DNA of 17,085 nt, taken from NCBI GenBank assembly GCA_030840545.1, contig JAVEEH010000335.1, positions 1-17,085 of the forward strand. Direction: 5' to 3'. The notes beneath the pieces were generated by a model, which saw nothing but the letters and a program-made list of their open reading frames with translations, had not been told where the DNA came from and did not search any database. Source of the DNA: Frankiaceae bacterium. Lineage in GTDB: Bacteria; Actinomycetota; Actinomycetes; JAFAQI01. Positions 6,384-14,394 of this stretch are shown here, piece by piece (position 1 is the first letter of the stretch; each line of letters opens with the position of its first letter). The position numbers and the translations under genes are program-made.

Positions 6384-9002
6384 TCACAGGTCCCGCAACT
6401 CGCGCGGCCCGGCGCGCCCGGCCCATCGACCGACGACCGCAACGACAACAACCGCGGTGACGGTCACCAGCGCGACCACGAGGGCGAGGTAGCTCCACGG
6501 GATCACCGGGTGATCCGGCGGCGGGTCGAAAATGCCGGTCATGACCTTCACCAGCATGGCAGCAACTGCCGCCGTGATGGCCGCTCCGCCGACGAGACCA
6601 CCCGCGAGCACCGCGCGCGCCTCGGCGGCCAGGAAACGCCCACGCTGTCGAGCGGTCGCGCCGAGCGCGGCGAGGATGACGAGCGCACGCCGCCGCTGCA
6701 GCACCCCGACGAGCAACGACAGCCCGAACGACGCGACCGCGAGCAGCACGCCGAAGCCCAGCTCGAGCCGGGCCAGGCCACCGAGGTCGGACGCGGCCAG
6801 GCCGGACGCGGTCGTCACCGACGCGCGAGCCGCGGAGATGTCGCTCACCTTGGCGGTCGTGCCGAGCCGACTGCGCAGCCACTGCGCGGTGGACCCCGGT
6901 GAGTTGGACGCAGCGAGCACGGTCGTGTCGGCACCGGCGCCGGTGATCTTCGCGATGTAGGCGGCGTTCGCGACGATGAAGCTGTCCTTGGGTGCGGTCG
7001 GCCACTCGCTGACCTGCCCGAGCACGGTGAACGGGAACGGCTGATAGGTGTGCGCGGCGCCGGACTGCAGCCGCAGCCGGATCGTGTCGCCGGGGTGCAG
7101 CTGGTAGTCGTGCAGCGTCTCCGCCGCGAGCAGCACGCCGTCCGGCGTCGACCGCAGCTTGCTGAGGTCACTGGCGATGGTGGTGCCGGGGACGAACGCG
7201 TCCCGCAGCGGCGCGGCCTTGGCGATCGTCGCGGGGTCGACGCCGTAGAGGTCCTGCAGGTCGCTGCCGACGTAGGCGAAGCGATGGGTCTGCAGCGACG
7301 TGGCCCGCACGTGCGGAGCGTGCGCCGTCAGCGCGGTGTCGCGTTGCGCGGTGGCGGGGTCGGCCGGCAGCTGCACGGCGACGTCGGCGCCGACGGTGAG
7401 CGCGACGTCGAGACGGGACTGCTGGCGGTAGGTCGCGGTGAAGACCGCGGTCGAGCCGGCGACGCCGATGGCGACGGCGAGGGCGGTCGCACCGCGGGCA
7501 GCGCCGCGACGACGGCGCTTCAACGCGGCCAGCACGAGCTCGGCGCCCGCACCGTCGCGCACCGGCCGCAGCCGGCTGAGCACCGTGTCGACGATGCGCC
7601 AGACAAGCAGGGCGAGCCCGGGCCAGGCCAGCGCCGGCGCGAGCAGCGCCGCCCAGTCGACGGAGGTGACCGGCACGCCCTCGGGCACGACGACGACCTG
7701 GTAGCCGCCGCGGGCGACGAGGTAGAAGACGACCGCCGCCGCGGCGAGCAGCACGAAGTCGAGCCGGTAGGCGAGCACTCGGGGCCGCCCCGACGCCGGC
7801 ACCTCGACGGCACGGACACCGGGAAGAGTGCGTACGCCGGCCCGCATCTCACGCATCGACGGGCCGATGTGCATGGCGGCGGCAGTGGCCGCGACCAGCA
7901 CGGCCGCGACGGCGAACCACGACCACGAGGTCGTGCTCGCGCCGAACGCCCAACCGCTCGCGAGGCGGGTGACCGGCCAGCCGAGCGCGACGCCGACAGC
8001 CGTGACGGCAGTGGCCTCCAAGGCCGCGACGACGACGAGTGAACGACGCGTGGCGCCGCGCAGCCGCAGCAGCGACAGCTCGCGCAACCGCCGGTCGCCT
8101 CGCACGCCGATGACGACGGCGGTCAGCGCCAGCGCGACCAGGAAGCCGGGAACGCCGAGCAGCAGGATCAGCAGCTGGCCATAGAGCGCGTCCTCGCGCG
8201 CGGCGGTCAGCGCCGCGCCGAGGTTGTCGCCGACGAGCGCGCCGCCGGTGAGCTGCGCCTCGAGATGGTTGCGCACGGTCGTGTCACGGTTGGCGGCGGC
8301 GGCCGGGTCGGCCGGCAGCAGCTGATGGTTGAACGACACGTGCACCTGGTGGATGACCGCGGCGCCGGCCGCGAGCTGCGGGAAGTCGGCGGGCGGCACG
8401 AGCAACACGTTGTCCGGCGGCGCGGCGGGCCCGACGCCGGCCGGCGCACCGACGGTCTGGAAGAACGAGTCGGCCAGTGGCATGTCGACGACGCCGGTGA
8501 CGACAACCTTGACCGAACGGCCGGCAACGGTGCGCACCTGCACCGTGTCGCCGGGGCCGGCAGCGAGGTTGGCCGCGGTCTGCTGCAGCAACACCGGCCC
8601 GGTCTGGTCGCCGAGCAGCTGACGCACCTCGGTCGGGAACGTCGCGACGTACGACGGCGACATCGCCACGACGATGGCCTTGCCGGTGGTGCGGGTCGCG
8701 CCGCCGGTCGACGCCGTCATGCCGGGCACGGCGGCGAGCGCGATCTGCTCCACAGCCCGGCGGCCGGGCAGCTTGGTGACGGCAGCGGCGACCTGGCTGG
8801 TGCTGGCACCCGGCGCGACCTGCACCTGCCAGTCGACCCCGACACTTGCGGCGGCGCGGCTGGTGAGGTGGGCGCGGTTGACGGCGACGAAGTTGCCGAG
8901 CGAGCTGAGGAAGCCGACGGCGAGGGCGATGGCGAGTGCCGCGCCGGCCAACTCGATCGGCCGGCGACGGACGAGTCCGCGCAGCCACAACAAGGCGATC
9001 AT
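6384..9002 (-). CDS. FtsX/MacB-type ABC transporter permease
   Basis: The protein has 872 residues from the ATG at 9002 (ATGA overlap with the ATPase stop). Ten membrane segments are visible at roughly 16-38, 276-298, 321-343, 359-378, 414-430, 448-470, 503-522, 746-768, 796-820 and 836-857. Two large extracytoplasmic domains (about 40-270 and 525-740) separate them. Both halves carry the FtsX-type cytoplasmic pattern after a membrane helix (LRELSLLRLRGATRR at 306-320; RRRALVILAALGATARQR at 770-787). This duplicated layout belongs to type VII ABC systems that act mechanically on lipoproteins, peptides or wall hydrolases rather than by classical import. The likely function is envelope transport, or transmitting ATPase motion to the lipoprotein encoded in the same run. 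Substrate unknown. Confidence 0.93.
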   Translation of the reverse strand: MIALLWLRGLVRRRPIELAGAALAIALAVGFLSSLGNFVAVNRAHLTSRAAASVGVDWQVQVAPGASTSQVAAAVTKLPGRRAVEQIALAAVPGMTASTGGATRTTGKAIVVAMSPSYVATFPTEVRQLLGDQTGPVLLQQTAANLAAGPGDTVQVRTVAGRSVKVVVTGVVDMPLADSFFQTVGAPAGVGPAAPPDNVLLVPPADFPQLAAGAAVIHQVHVSFNHQLLPADPAAAANRDTTVRNHLEAQLTGGALVGDNLGAALTAAREDALYGQLLILLLGVPGFLVALALTAVVIGVRGDRRLRELSLLRLRGATRRSLVVVAALEATAVTAVGVALGWPVTRLASGWAFGASTTSWSWFAVAAVLVAATAAAMHIGPSMREMRAGVRTLPGVRAVEVPASGRPRVLAYRLDFVLLAAAAVVFYLVARGGYQVVVVPEGVPVTSVDWAALLAPALAWPGLALLVWRIVDTVLSRLRPVRDGAGAELVLAALKRRRRGAARGATALAVAIGVAGSTAVFTATYRQQSRLDVALTVGADVAVQLPADPATAQRDTALTAHAPHVRATSLQTHRFAYVGSDLQDLYGVDPATIAKAAPLRDAFVPGTTIASDLSKLRSTPDGVLLAAETLHDYQLHPGDTIRLRLQSGAAHTYQPFPFTVLGQVSEWPTAPKDSFIVANAAYIAKITGAGADTTVLAASNSPGSTAQWLRSRLGTTAKVSDISAARASVTTASGLAASDLGGLARLELGFGVLLAVASFGLSLLVGVLQRRRALVILAALGATARQRGRFLAAEARAVLAGGLVGGAAITAAVAAMLVKVMTGIFDPPPDHPVIPWSYLALVVALVTVTAVVVVAVVGRWAGRAGPRELRDL

Positions 9003-9637
9003 GCAGCCCGCCCCGCGACGGTCCCGGCATTGACTTCCATCCGGGTCGGCAAGGCGTGCGCGACGTGGAGGTCGTGGGTGGCGACGAGCAGCGCACCACC
9101 AGCCGCGGCGCAGTGCGCGCGCAGCGACGCGAGGACGACATCGGCGGTGCGGCGGTCGAGGGAGCCGGTGGGCTCGTCGGCGAGCACGATGCGCGCGCCG
9201 GTGACAAGCACGCGTGCGACCGCCACCCGCTGCTGCTGCCCGCCGGATAGCTCGCCCGGCAGGGCATCGTCCTCGGAGATGCCGAGGTCGCGCAGGCTGT
9301 CGCGGCCGCGAGCAAACGCGTCGGCGGCACTCGCACCACCGGCGAGACGCAGCGGCAACGCGACGTTCTCCAGCGCGGACAACTCCGGCAGCAGCGACGG
9401 CGACTGGAACACGACGCCGATGTCCTTGCGCTCGAGCCCGTGCCGGTCGATGCGGCCGGCGCTCGGCATGAGCAGTCCGGCGAGAGCCAGCAACAACGTG
9501 GTCTTGCCCGAGCCGGAACGCCCGACCAGCGCGACCTCGTCGCCGGCGTGCAGCTGCAGGTCGACATCGCTGACGATGACGGCGTCGTCGTAGCGGATCT
9601 CGACGCCTCGTGCCTCGAGGAGGAGGTCGCCGGTCAT
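8999..9637 (-). CDS. ABC transporter ATP-binding protein (canonical site)
   Basis: The protein has 212 residues. The nucleotide-binding motifs are all intact: Walker A GRSGSGKTT (39-47), Q-loop Q78 (VFQSPSLLPEL), signature LSGGQ (130-134), Walker B IVLADEP with E155, D-loop GSLDRRT and switch H188 (ATHD). It is the MacB/LolD-type subfamily. Its ATG overlaps the stop of the preceding ATPase gene and its TGA overlaps the permease start, so the three proteins are very likely made together. It probably pairs with the more divergent ATPase next to it as a heterodimer under the single large permease. Confidence 0.96.
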   Translation of the reverse strand: MTGDLLLEARGVEIRYDDAVIVSDVDLQLHAGDEVALVGRSGSGKTTLLLALAGLLMPSAGRIDRHGLERKDIGVVFQSPSLLPELSALENVALPLRLAGGASAADAFARGRDSLRDLGISEDDALPGELSGGQQQRVAVARVLVTGARIVLADEPTGSLDRRTADVVLASLRAHCAAAGGALLVATHDLHVAHALPTRMEVNAGTVAGRAA

Positions 9638-10308
9638 GCGACCAGCCGCCCGGCGCTGAGGTCGAGGATGCGCTGGGCAGCGCCGGCAACGGCATCGGAG
9701 TGGGTGACGACGATCGTCGCGCCGTCGGAGGGGCGCACGTTGGTGAGCAGTTCGAGCAACGACTGCTCCTCGGTGGCGGACACTTCGGCGGTGGGCTCGT
9801 CGGCGAGCAGCAACCGCGGGCTGCCGATCAGAGCGACGGCGAGACCGGCGCGGGCCGTCTCGCCACCGGAAAGCTGGCTGGGCACGGCCGTGGCCCGGTG
9901 ACCGAGGCCGACGAGGTCGAGCAGCGCGTCGACGTCGTCGGTGGAGCGGCGGGCCCGGGCTGCCACCCGCAGGTTGTCGCGGACGCTGAGGTGCTCGATC
10001 AGCCCACCGGCTTGGGTCAGCACGCCGATCGTGCGGCGTCGCGCGGTGGCCGGATCGGGCGCATCGCGGAAGTTGATGACCTCGCCGTCGAGCCGCACCT
10101 CTCCCGCGTCCGGACGGTCGACTCCGGCCAGCAAGGCGAGCAGGGTCGACTTGCCCGACCCGGACGGTCCGCGCACCGCGATGAGCTCGCCGTGACCGAC
10201 GACGAAGGACACGTCACGGACGGCGGCGACCTCGTCACCACCACGACGGAAGAAGCGGTGCAAGCCGCGGGCCTCGACGACCGGTGCAGGTTCGGCAGCG
10301 GTGGTCAT
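9634..10308 (-). CDS. ABC transporter ATP-binding protein (divergent signature and D-loop)
   Basis: The protein has 224 residues from the ATG at 10308, overlapping the lipoprotein stop by ATGA. Walker A (GPSGSGKST, 47-55), Q99, Walker B (LLLADEP, E171) and H203 (VTHSD) are present. The signature is LSGGE (146-150) followed by TARAGLAVAL rather than the usual QRQRVAIARAL. The D-loop region reads TAEVSATEE rather than TGALD. In heterodimeric ABC ATPases such changes mark one weakened site, so this subunit may be mainly structural or regulatory, with hydrolysis driven by the site completed by its canonical partner. That assignment is inference. Confidence 0.94.
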   Translation of the reverse strand: MTTAAEPAPVVEARGLHRFFRRGGDEVAAVRDVSFVVGHGELIAVRGPSGSGKSTLLALLAGVDRPDAGEVRLDGEVINFRDAPDPATARRRTIGVLTQAGGLIEHLSVRDNLRVAARARRSTDDVDALLDLVGLGHRATAVPSQLSGGETARAGLAVALIGSPRLLLADEPTAEVSATEEQSLLELLTNVRPSDGATIVVTHSDAVAGAAQRILDLSAGRLVA

Positions 10309-10949
10309 GACAGCCGCAGACTCTGCGACATGGTGCGATAGGCATCGACGTTGTCTGCGCCGACCGGGCCGAACAGGTCGAACCGCACCACCGACCCGTT
10401 GTGCCAGATCTCGTAGCTCTGGACCTCGTCGCGATACTGCCGGCCGGTCACCGGGTCGGGGTCGGTGTTGCGGCGGTAGACGATGAGCACCGCGCTGCCG
10501 GCGGGGAGCTTGACGGACGTGACCGACTGAAGCTGGAACGCCGGGGCGGACTGCTGCAACCGGGGCACATCGTCGCGCTTGGCGGAGGCAACCGTCGGCG
10601 CGCTCGACGCCTTGACGACCGACGCGGCGACGCCGTTGAGCTTGTCGGTGAAGCGCACGTCGGTGCCGGTCACCACGCTGGCCCAACCCTCGGGGTGGGT
10701 GAAGCGATAACCGCCGGCGGAGTTCGAGTAGGAGACGAAGTTGAGGTGGTCCGGGATGTCACCGGGAGGGTTGCTCTCGGCCGGGACCGGCGTCTGCGAG
10801 CCGATCGGGTTGGAGCTGGCGGACGTGCCGCCGCCGGCCGGTGTGGTCGGCGTCGTGGCCGGGCTGGAGGACCCGCCGCAGCCGGCCACCGCTGCTACGG
10901 CGAAACAGGTCAGGAGGCCGGACGCAACGGTCGTGCGAGAGACGGGCAT
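10305..10949 (-). CDS. LpqN/PsbP-like secreted lipoprotein
   Basis: The protein has 214 residues. The N-terminus is a lipoprotein signal: basic MPVSRTT, hydrophobic core 8-22, lipobox VAGC with C24. A Thr/Pro/Ser/Gly linker (25-63) follows. The folded part (about 68-214) starts with YRFTHPEGW, the entry motif of PsbP/Mog1-like domains found in actinobacterial LpqN-type lipoproteins, and ends with a long beta-rich stretch (YEIWHNGSVVRFDLFG). It is the first gene of the seven-gene run and overlaps the ATPase start. It may be the extracytoplasmic binding partner of the permease. The start is ATG 10949; an out-of-frame ATG lies 8 nt upstream. No clear Shine-Dalgarno sequence is seen. Confidence 0.85.
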   Translation of the reverse strand: MPVSRTTVASGLLTCFAVAAVAGCGGSSSPATTPTTPAGGGTSASSNPIGSQTPVPAESNPPGDIPDHLNFVSYSNSAGGYRFTHPEGWASVVTGTDVRFTDKLNGVAASVVKASSAPTVASAKRDDVPRLQQSAPAFQLQSVTSVKLPAGSAVLIVYRRNTDPDPVTGRQYRDEVQSYEIWHNGSVVRFDLFGPVGADNVDAYRTMSQSLRLS

Positions 10950-10971
10950 GCCGCCATCTTGGCAAGAGTCT

Positions 10972-10989
10972 GATGAGAAGAAGATGAGA
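10972..10989. promoter_or_regulatory. Tandem direct repeat, probable OmpR-family regulator site
   Basis: GATGAGA occurs at 10972-10978 and again, exactly, at 10983-10989; on the minus strand this reads TCTCATC-N4-TCTCATC. A 7-bp half-site with a 4-bp spacer (11-bp period) is the geometry of OmpR/PhoB-family dimers; M. tuberculosis PhoP sites have the same layout with a different sequence. It lies 23 bp upstream of the lipoprotein start and 35 bp upstream of the divergent gene, in the only gap before an operon that encodes such a regulator. Confidence 0.7.
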
Positions 10990-11010
10990 GAAGGAAGCGG
11001 CGGGCGCTCG

Positions 11011-11016
11011 TAGTCT
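11011..11016 (+). promoter_or_regulatory. Candidate -10 box for a leaderless transcript
   Basis: TAGTCT fits the actinobacterial TANNNT -10 pattern and ends 7 bp before the ATG at 11024. That spacing would place the transcript start at or next to the A of the ATG. The -35 region would fall at about 10988-10993, touching the right half of the direct repeat. No Shine-Dalgarno sequence is visible before the ATG. Confidence 0.45.
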
Positions 11017-11023
11017 GTCGGGT

Positions 11024-11683
11024 ATGGGCGAGCTCGCCGATGTCATCGCGGTCGCGACCGGCGCCGAGCACCGACCGGACCCGGTCACGCCGACGACCGG
11101 TGGACCGGCCGGCAACGCCCTGTTGACCGCCTGTACCGGACTGCTGTTGCTCGCGCTGTTCCTGGCCGAGTCCGTGACGCTGATCTCGGTCCGTTCGATG
11201 ATCAGCTGGCACATCGTCATCGGCACGCTGCTCGTCCCGTTGGCGTTGCTCAAAACGGCAACCACCGGATGGCGCATCGTCCGCTACTACACGGGCAACG
11301 CGGCCTATCGTCAGGCCGGTCCACCACCGCTGATCCTGCGGGTGCTCGGACCGATCGTCATCCTCACCGCACTCGCCGTGCTCGGGTCCGGGCTGGCACT
11401 GATCGCCGTTGGTAACAGCGCGCACGACAACCTCGCGACCATCGTCGGATTCCGCGTCGATGCGATCACGGTGCATCAGGCGAGCTTCATCGCGTGGCTG
11501 GCTGCCGTCGGCGTACACACTCTGCTGCGCACCGTTCCCGCCATCCGGATCGCGGGCCACGCCGGCGCTCCTCGGGGCGGGGTTCCTGGCGGGCTCGCGC
11601 GCCTGGGTCTCATCGCCGTCACGCTGATCGCCGGCGGCGTGGTGAGCGGCATCGTGCTCAACCTGTCCGGCGCCTGGACCTGA
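11024..11683 (+). CDS. Five-helix membrane protein, cytochrome b561-like
   Basis: The protein has 219 residues with hydrophobic segments at about 31-55, 61-80, 107-130, 147-168 and 191-212, and a polar N-terminal 30 residues. Histidines sit within or at the edge of membrane helices: H63 in SWHIVIG, H151 in TVHQASF and H165 in GVHTLLR. The spacing in the fourth helix and the W-H pair in the second resemble b-type haem membrane proteins (cytochrome b561/DUF4405-like), so a membrane electron-transfer role is possible. It could also be an uncharacterised membrane protein without haem. It is transcribed divergently from the envelope operon across a 74-bp gap holding the direct repeat, so it may share the same regulator. 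Confidence 0.7.
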   Translation: MGELADVIAVATGAEHRPDPVTPTTGGPAGNALLTACTGLLLLALFLAESVTLISVRSMISWHIVIGTLLVPLALLKTATTGWRIVRYYTGNAAYRQAGPPPLILRVLGPIVILTALAVLGSGLALIAVGNSAHDNLATIVGFRVDAITVHQASFIAWLAAVGVHTLLRTVPAIRIAGHAGAPRGGVPGGLARLGLIAVTLIAGGVVSGIVLNLSGAWT

Positions 11684-11704
11684 CACCGCCGGTCGCCTCG
11701 GATC

Positions 11705-11783
11705 ATGCCGTGGGTTGTTTCGTGGGTTTCCCCTGTGCGCATTTCTTGCCCACAGAGGCAACCCCCGCAAAAGCCCATGCCAT
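11705..11783. terminator. Long imperfect hairpin between convergent genes
   Basis: The 33-nt arms 11705-11737 and 11751-11783 are inverted copies at 25 of 33 positions, 27 if G-U pairs are counted on the plus transcript. The best block is the inner 14 nt (GGGTTTCCCCTGTG against CACAGAGGCAACCC), around a 13-nt loop. It lies 21 bp after the stop of the membrane-protein gene and 32 bp after the stop of the converging gene. It is less GC-rich than its surroundings. A bidirectional terminator is the simplest reading; a small RNA or the remnant of a palindromic repeat is possible. No U-tract follows. Confidence 0.55.
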
Positions 11784-11815
11784 TTCACGTTGTCGATCTC
11801 TGTGATGCGCTGGCG

Positions 11816-13075
11816 TCAGGCGGGTGACAGCGTTGCGACGAACACGGCGCGGGTGAGCGGGTCGGCTCGGCGTTCGATGAGAAGGACGACGTCGACCTCG
11901 ACGCCGTCACGTCGGATGGCCGGCACCGTCATCGGCTGCCCGATGATCGCGCTCGTCCCGTCAAGGAGGTGCCGGGTGAAGCCGGCCACGTGCCGGTCCC
12001 GCAGCCGGGGCGGGATGATCGTCACGAGTCGCTTGCCTTCGAGATCGGCGGCGGCCCAGCCCAGCAACTGCTCGGCTGCTGCGCTCACGGCCACGATCCG
12101 GTTGGATGCATCCGCGGCGACGAGAGCCTCGGTCGCGCCACGGACGTCGGCCAACGTCGACTCCGAGACTCGTGCGGGCTCCGCCTCGTCGTTCTCCAGG
12201 CCGACCCACTGGGTCGGCGGCAGCCCGGACGCCTGGTGCGTCACCTCTTCGCAGACCCAGTTGCGCAACGCGGCGATCTCCGGCAGCGACGGCGGCACGA
12301 GCAGCTGACCGGCGCGTGACATCGCCGTCGCACGTCCGAGCGCATCACGCAGGAGCACGAAGCCCGGCACCGCATCAGAAACGATCGCGACCGAAACGTC
12401 AGCCGTCATGACGTCGGCGTCGCGCAACGCGAAGATGTCGTGCGCCGCATCGGCCAGTGCGCTGAGCGCATGCCCGGCCAGCGGCGACGTCACCACCGGA
12501 CCGGATGCGGACGTCGCGTCGTTCTCGTCGAACGTCGCGAGCGTCGCTTCGCGCAGCAGTGCCTCGGCATGTTGCTGCCAGACGCAGTAGAGCGCGACCG
12601 GCAGCCCGAGCAGGTCGATGACGGTGATGGGAGCCGACGAGTCGGCGCCGGTCGGAGGCTCCAGCTGATCGAAGCGGGCGCCTGGGACGGCGCCGAGCCG
12701 GAACCACACGCGCTTGCCGGTGCCGACCGCCTCGACGCCGAACTCGTCGGCGATGACCTCGACCAGCCCGAGGCCGCGACCGGTCGATGCGTCGTCGTCG
12801 TACTCGCGCTGTGAGGGCAACATCGGGTTGTCGTCGCAGATCTCGACCCGCACCCACGTCGGGGTGGCCTCGATGACGACCCGCAGGTCGGTGTGGGCGT
12901 GGACGATGCCGTTGGTCACCAGCTCGGAGGTCAGCAGCTGGGCGCTGTCGAGGAACTCCTCGGCGCGAGCGGCCTGCAGCACCTCACCGACAAAGCGGCG
13001 CGCGGCACGGGCGCTTTCGGGGATGGGCGGCAACGCGAGGAGCCGCTGAACGCCACCGGTGGACACGGCGCGCAC
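11816..13075 (-). CDS. RsbW-like ATPase (HATPase_c_2) fused to a PAS domain
   Basis: The protein has 419 residues from the GTG at 13075, with AGG and AGGA just upstream; a second in-frame GTG lies at 13066. Residues 15-125 form a SpoIIAB/RsbW-type ATP-binding domain: N-box ELVTNGIVHA (N55), acidic EICDDNP (78-84) and the lid GRGLGLVEVIADEFG (99-113). Residues 140-290 are not recognised; they are mostly helical with hydrophobic stretches. Residues about 306-415 look like a PAS domain (IVAVSAAAEQLLGWAAADLEGK, then the PAS-type beta strands). RsbW-family proteins are Ser/Thr kinases and anti-sigma factors of partner switching. Here PAS may sense a ligand and set ATPase or binding activity. It probably follows the NlpC/P60 gene in one transcript (47-bp gap). 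Confidence 0.8.
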   Translation of the reverse strand: MRAVSTGGVQRLLALPPIPESARAARRFVGEVLQAARAEEFLDSAQLLTSELVTNGIVHAHTDLRVVIEATPTWVRVEICDDNPMLPSQREYDDDASTGRGLGLVEVIADEFGVEAVGTGKRVWFRLGAVPGARFDQLEPPTGADSSAPITVIDLLGLPVALYCVWQQHAEALLREATLATFDENDATSASGPVVTSPLAGHALSALADAAHDIFALRDADVMTADVSVAIVSDAVPGFVLLRDALGRATAMSRAGQLLVPPSLPEIAALRNWVCEEVTHQASGLPPTQWVGLENDEAEPARVSESTLADVRGATEALVAADASNRIVAVSAAAEQLLGWAAADLEGKRLVTIIPPRLRDRHVAGFTRHLLDGTSAIIGQPMTVPAIRRDGVEVDVVLLIERRADPLTRAVFVATLSPA

Positions 13076-13122
13076 GTTCCTAACCTGAGCCGACGTCCCC
13101 CGACGTAGGAGAGCGTAGCGGG

Positions 13123-14394
13123 TCAGCCGAAGGTGAGCCAGGCAGTGCGACCGACGGTGGCGGTCGGCTTGAGCTTGTGCGCCTGCTTCCACGCCTTGAC
13201 CGCGGTCACCGTGGCCGGGCCGTAGCCGCCGTCGACGGTCAGCGCGGCGCCGTGCCGGTTGAGCTCCTGCTGCAGCTGGTCGACCGTCCATCCGGTCGCA
13301 CCCGGGTGCAGCGGAAGGGTCAGCTCCGCGACCGGACGCACCGCGACCGGGAGCAGGTCGCGGGTCCACAGGGCGCGCGTGCCGACGAACGCGCCGGTGT
13401 AGGGCGCGTCGATGACGTTGCCGCCGCCGACGTACATCACCACGTGATAGATCGACGCCGGCTTGGTCACGTCGCCGGCGTAGAAGAGAAGGTCCCCCTG
13501 CTGTGCCTCGTTGAGCGGCACGGGCGTGCCGGCGGCGTACTGGTCGGCGGCGATCCGCGGCAACGTGATGCCACTGTGCAGGTACGACGCCATCGTCAGG
13601 CCGGAGCAGTCGTAGGACTTGGGTCCGACACCCGCCCACTTGTAGGGCTTGCCGGTCTGTTGCCGCGCGAAGTGCAGGGCCTTGAGCGCGACCTGGTCGT
13701 TCGACGTGCCGGGTGCGTCGAGCAGCGCGGCGGCCAGCTTGACGACCTGGTCGCGGATGACCTTCTGCTGCTTGCTGTCGTCCGGCGGCTTGGGCGCGGG
13801 CGTCGGCGTGGGTGTGCCGGGCGTGGTGGCGACGCCGGTGGCGCACGCCGGCGTGCCGGTCAGGCCGAGCGCCGCCCAGGTCGCCGGCCCGACGGCGCCG
13901 GTCGACCGGAGCTTGGCCTTGGTCTGCACGGCTTTTACCGCGGCTGCGGTCAGCGGGCCGAACTCACCGTCGACGTCGGCAGCGACTGCTTTCTGCAGCA
14001 CCTCTACCGCCGGGCCGACTGCGCCGACGGCGAGCCGCGCGCAGGTGGCCGAGACGCCCGTGCCGTGCACCTGCTGGGCACATGCGGTCTGCGCCACTGC
14101 CTTCGGCAACGCGGCCCAGGTCGCGTCGTCGACGACGCCGGTGGTCTTGACGTGATGACGCTTCTGCCACGTGGTCAGGGCGGCCTTGGTCATCGGGCCG
14201 AAGTCGCCGTCGGCCGTCGTCCTGACGACCTTCTGCAGCGTGGCGACGGCCGGGCCGGCAGAGCCTTCGGCGATCGTGGCGCAGGTGGACACCGGCGGTT
14301 TGGTGGCGCCACTGGCGCTCACTGCGGCGAACGAGCTGAACGCCAGCGCCAGCACGAGCCCGAGCGCGGAGACGCCTCCCCGGCGGATGCCCAT
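13123..14394 (-). CDS. Secreted NlpC/P60 peptidoglycan endopeptidase with three peptidoglycan-binding domains
   Basis: The protein has 423 residues. The ATG at 14394 has a strong Shine-Dalgarno sequence (GGGGAGG, 7 nt upstream), which decides against the in-frame ATG at 14439. A signal peptide spans residues 1-30 (basic start, hydrophobic 10-24, ASGA). Two PG_binding_1 domains follow (about 43-96 and 119-176, each with DGxFGPxT and a TxxxxxG...TWAAL end). Then come a Thr/Pro linker (180-205), an NlpC/P60 domain (about 225-350) with C253 in YDCSGL, H307 in IYHVVMYVG and D319 as probable third residue, and a C-terminal PG_binding_1 domain (about 366-422). NlpC/P60 enzymes cut D-Glu-DAP bonds in wall stem peptides. 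Cysteines at 38, 105, 118 and 184 may form disulfides in the binding half. Confidence 0.93.
   Translation of the reverse strand: MGIRRGGVSALGLVLALAFSSFAAVSASGATKPPVSTCATIAEGSAGPAVATLQKVVRTTADGDFGPMTKAALTTWQKRHHVKTTGVVDDATWAALPKAVAQTACAQQVHGTGVSATCARLAVGAVGPAVEVLQKAVAADVDGEFGPLTAAAVKAVQTKAKLRSTGAVGPATWAALGLTGTPACATGVATTPGTPTPTPAPKPPDDSKQQKVIRDQVVKLAAALLDAPGTSNDQVALKALHFARQQTGKPYKWAGVGPKSYDCSGLTMASYLHSGITLPRIAADQYAAGTPVPLNEAQQGDLLFYAGDVTKPASIYHVVMYVGGGNVIDAPYTGAFVGTRALWTRDLLPVAVRPVAELTLPLHPGATGWTVDQLQQELNRHGAALTVDGGYGPATVTAVKAWKQAHKLKPTATVGRTAWLTFG

Noticed and set aside
13085..13110. Terminator between the NlpC/P60 and ATPase-PAS genes (ACGTC/GACGT inverted repeat).
   Set aside because: Only 5-bp arms and no U-tract; too weak to call in a 47-bp gap.
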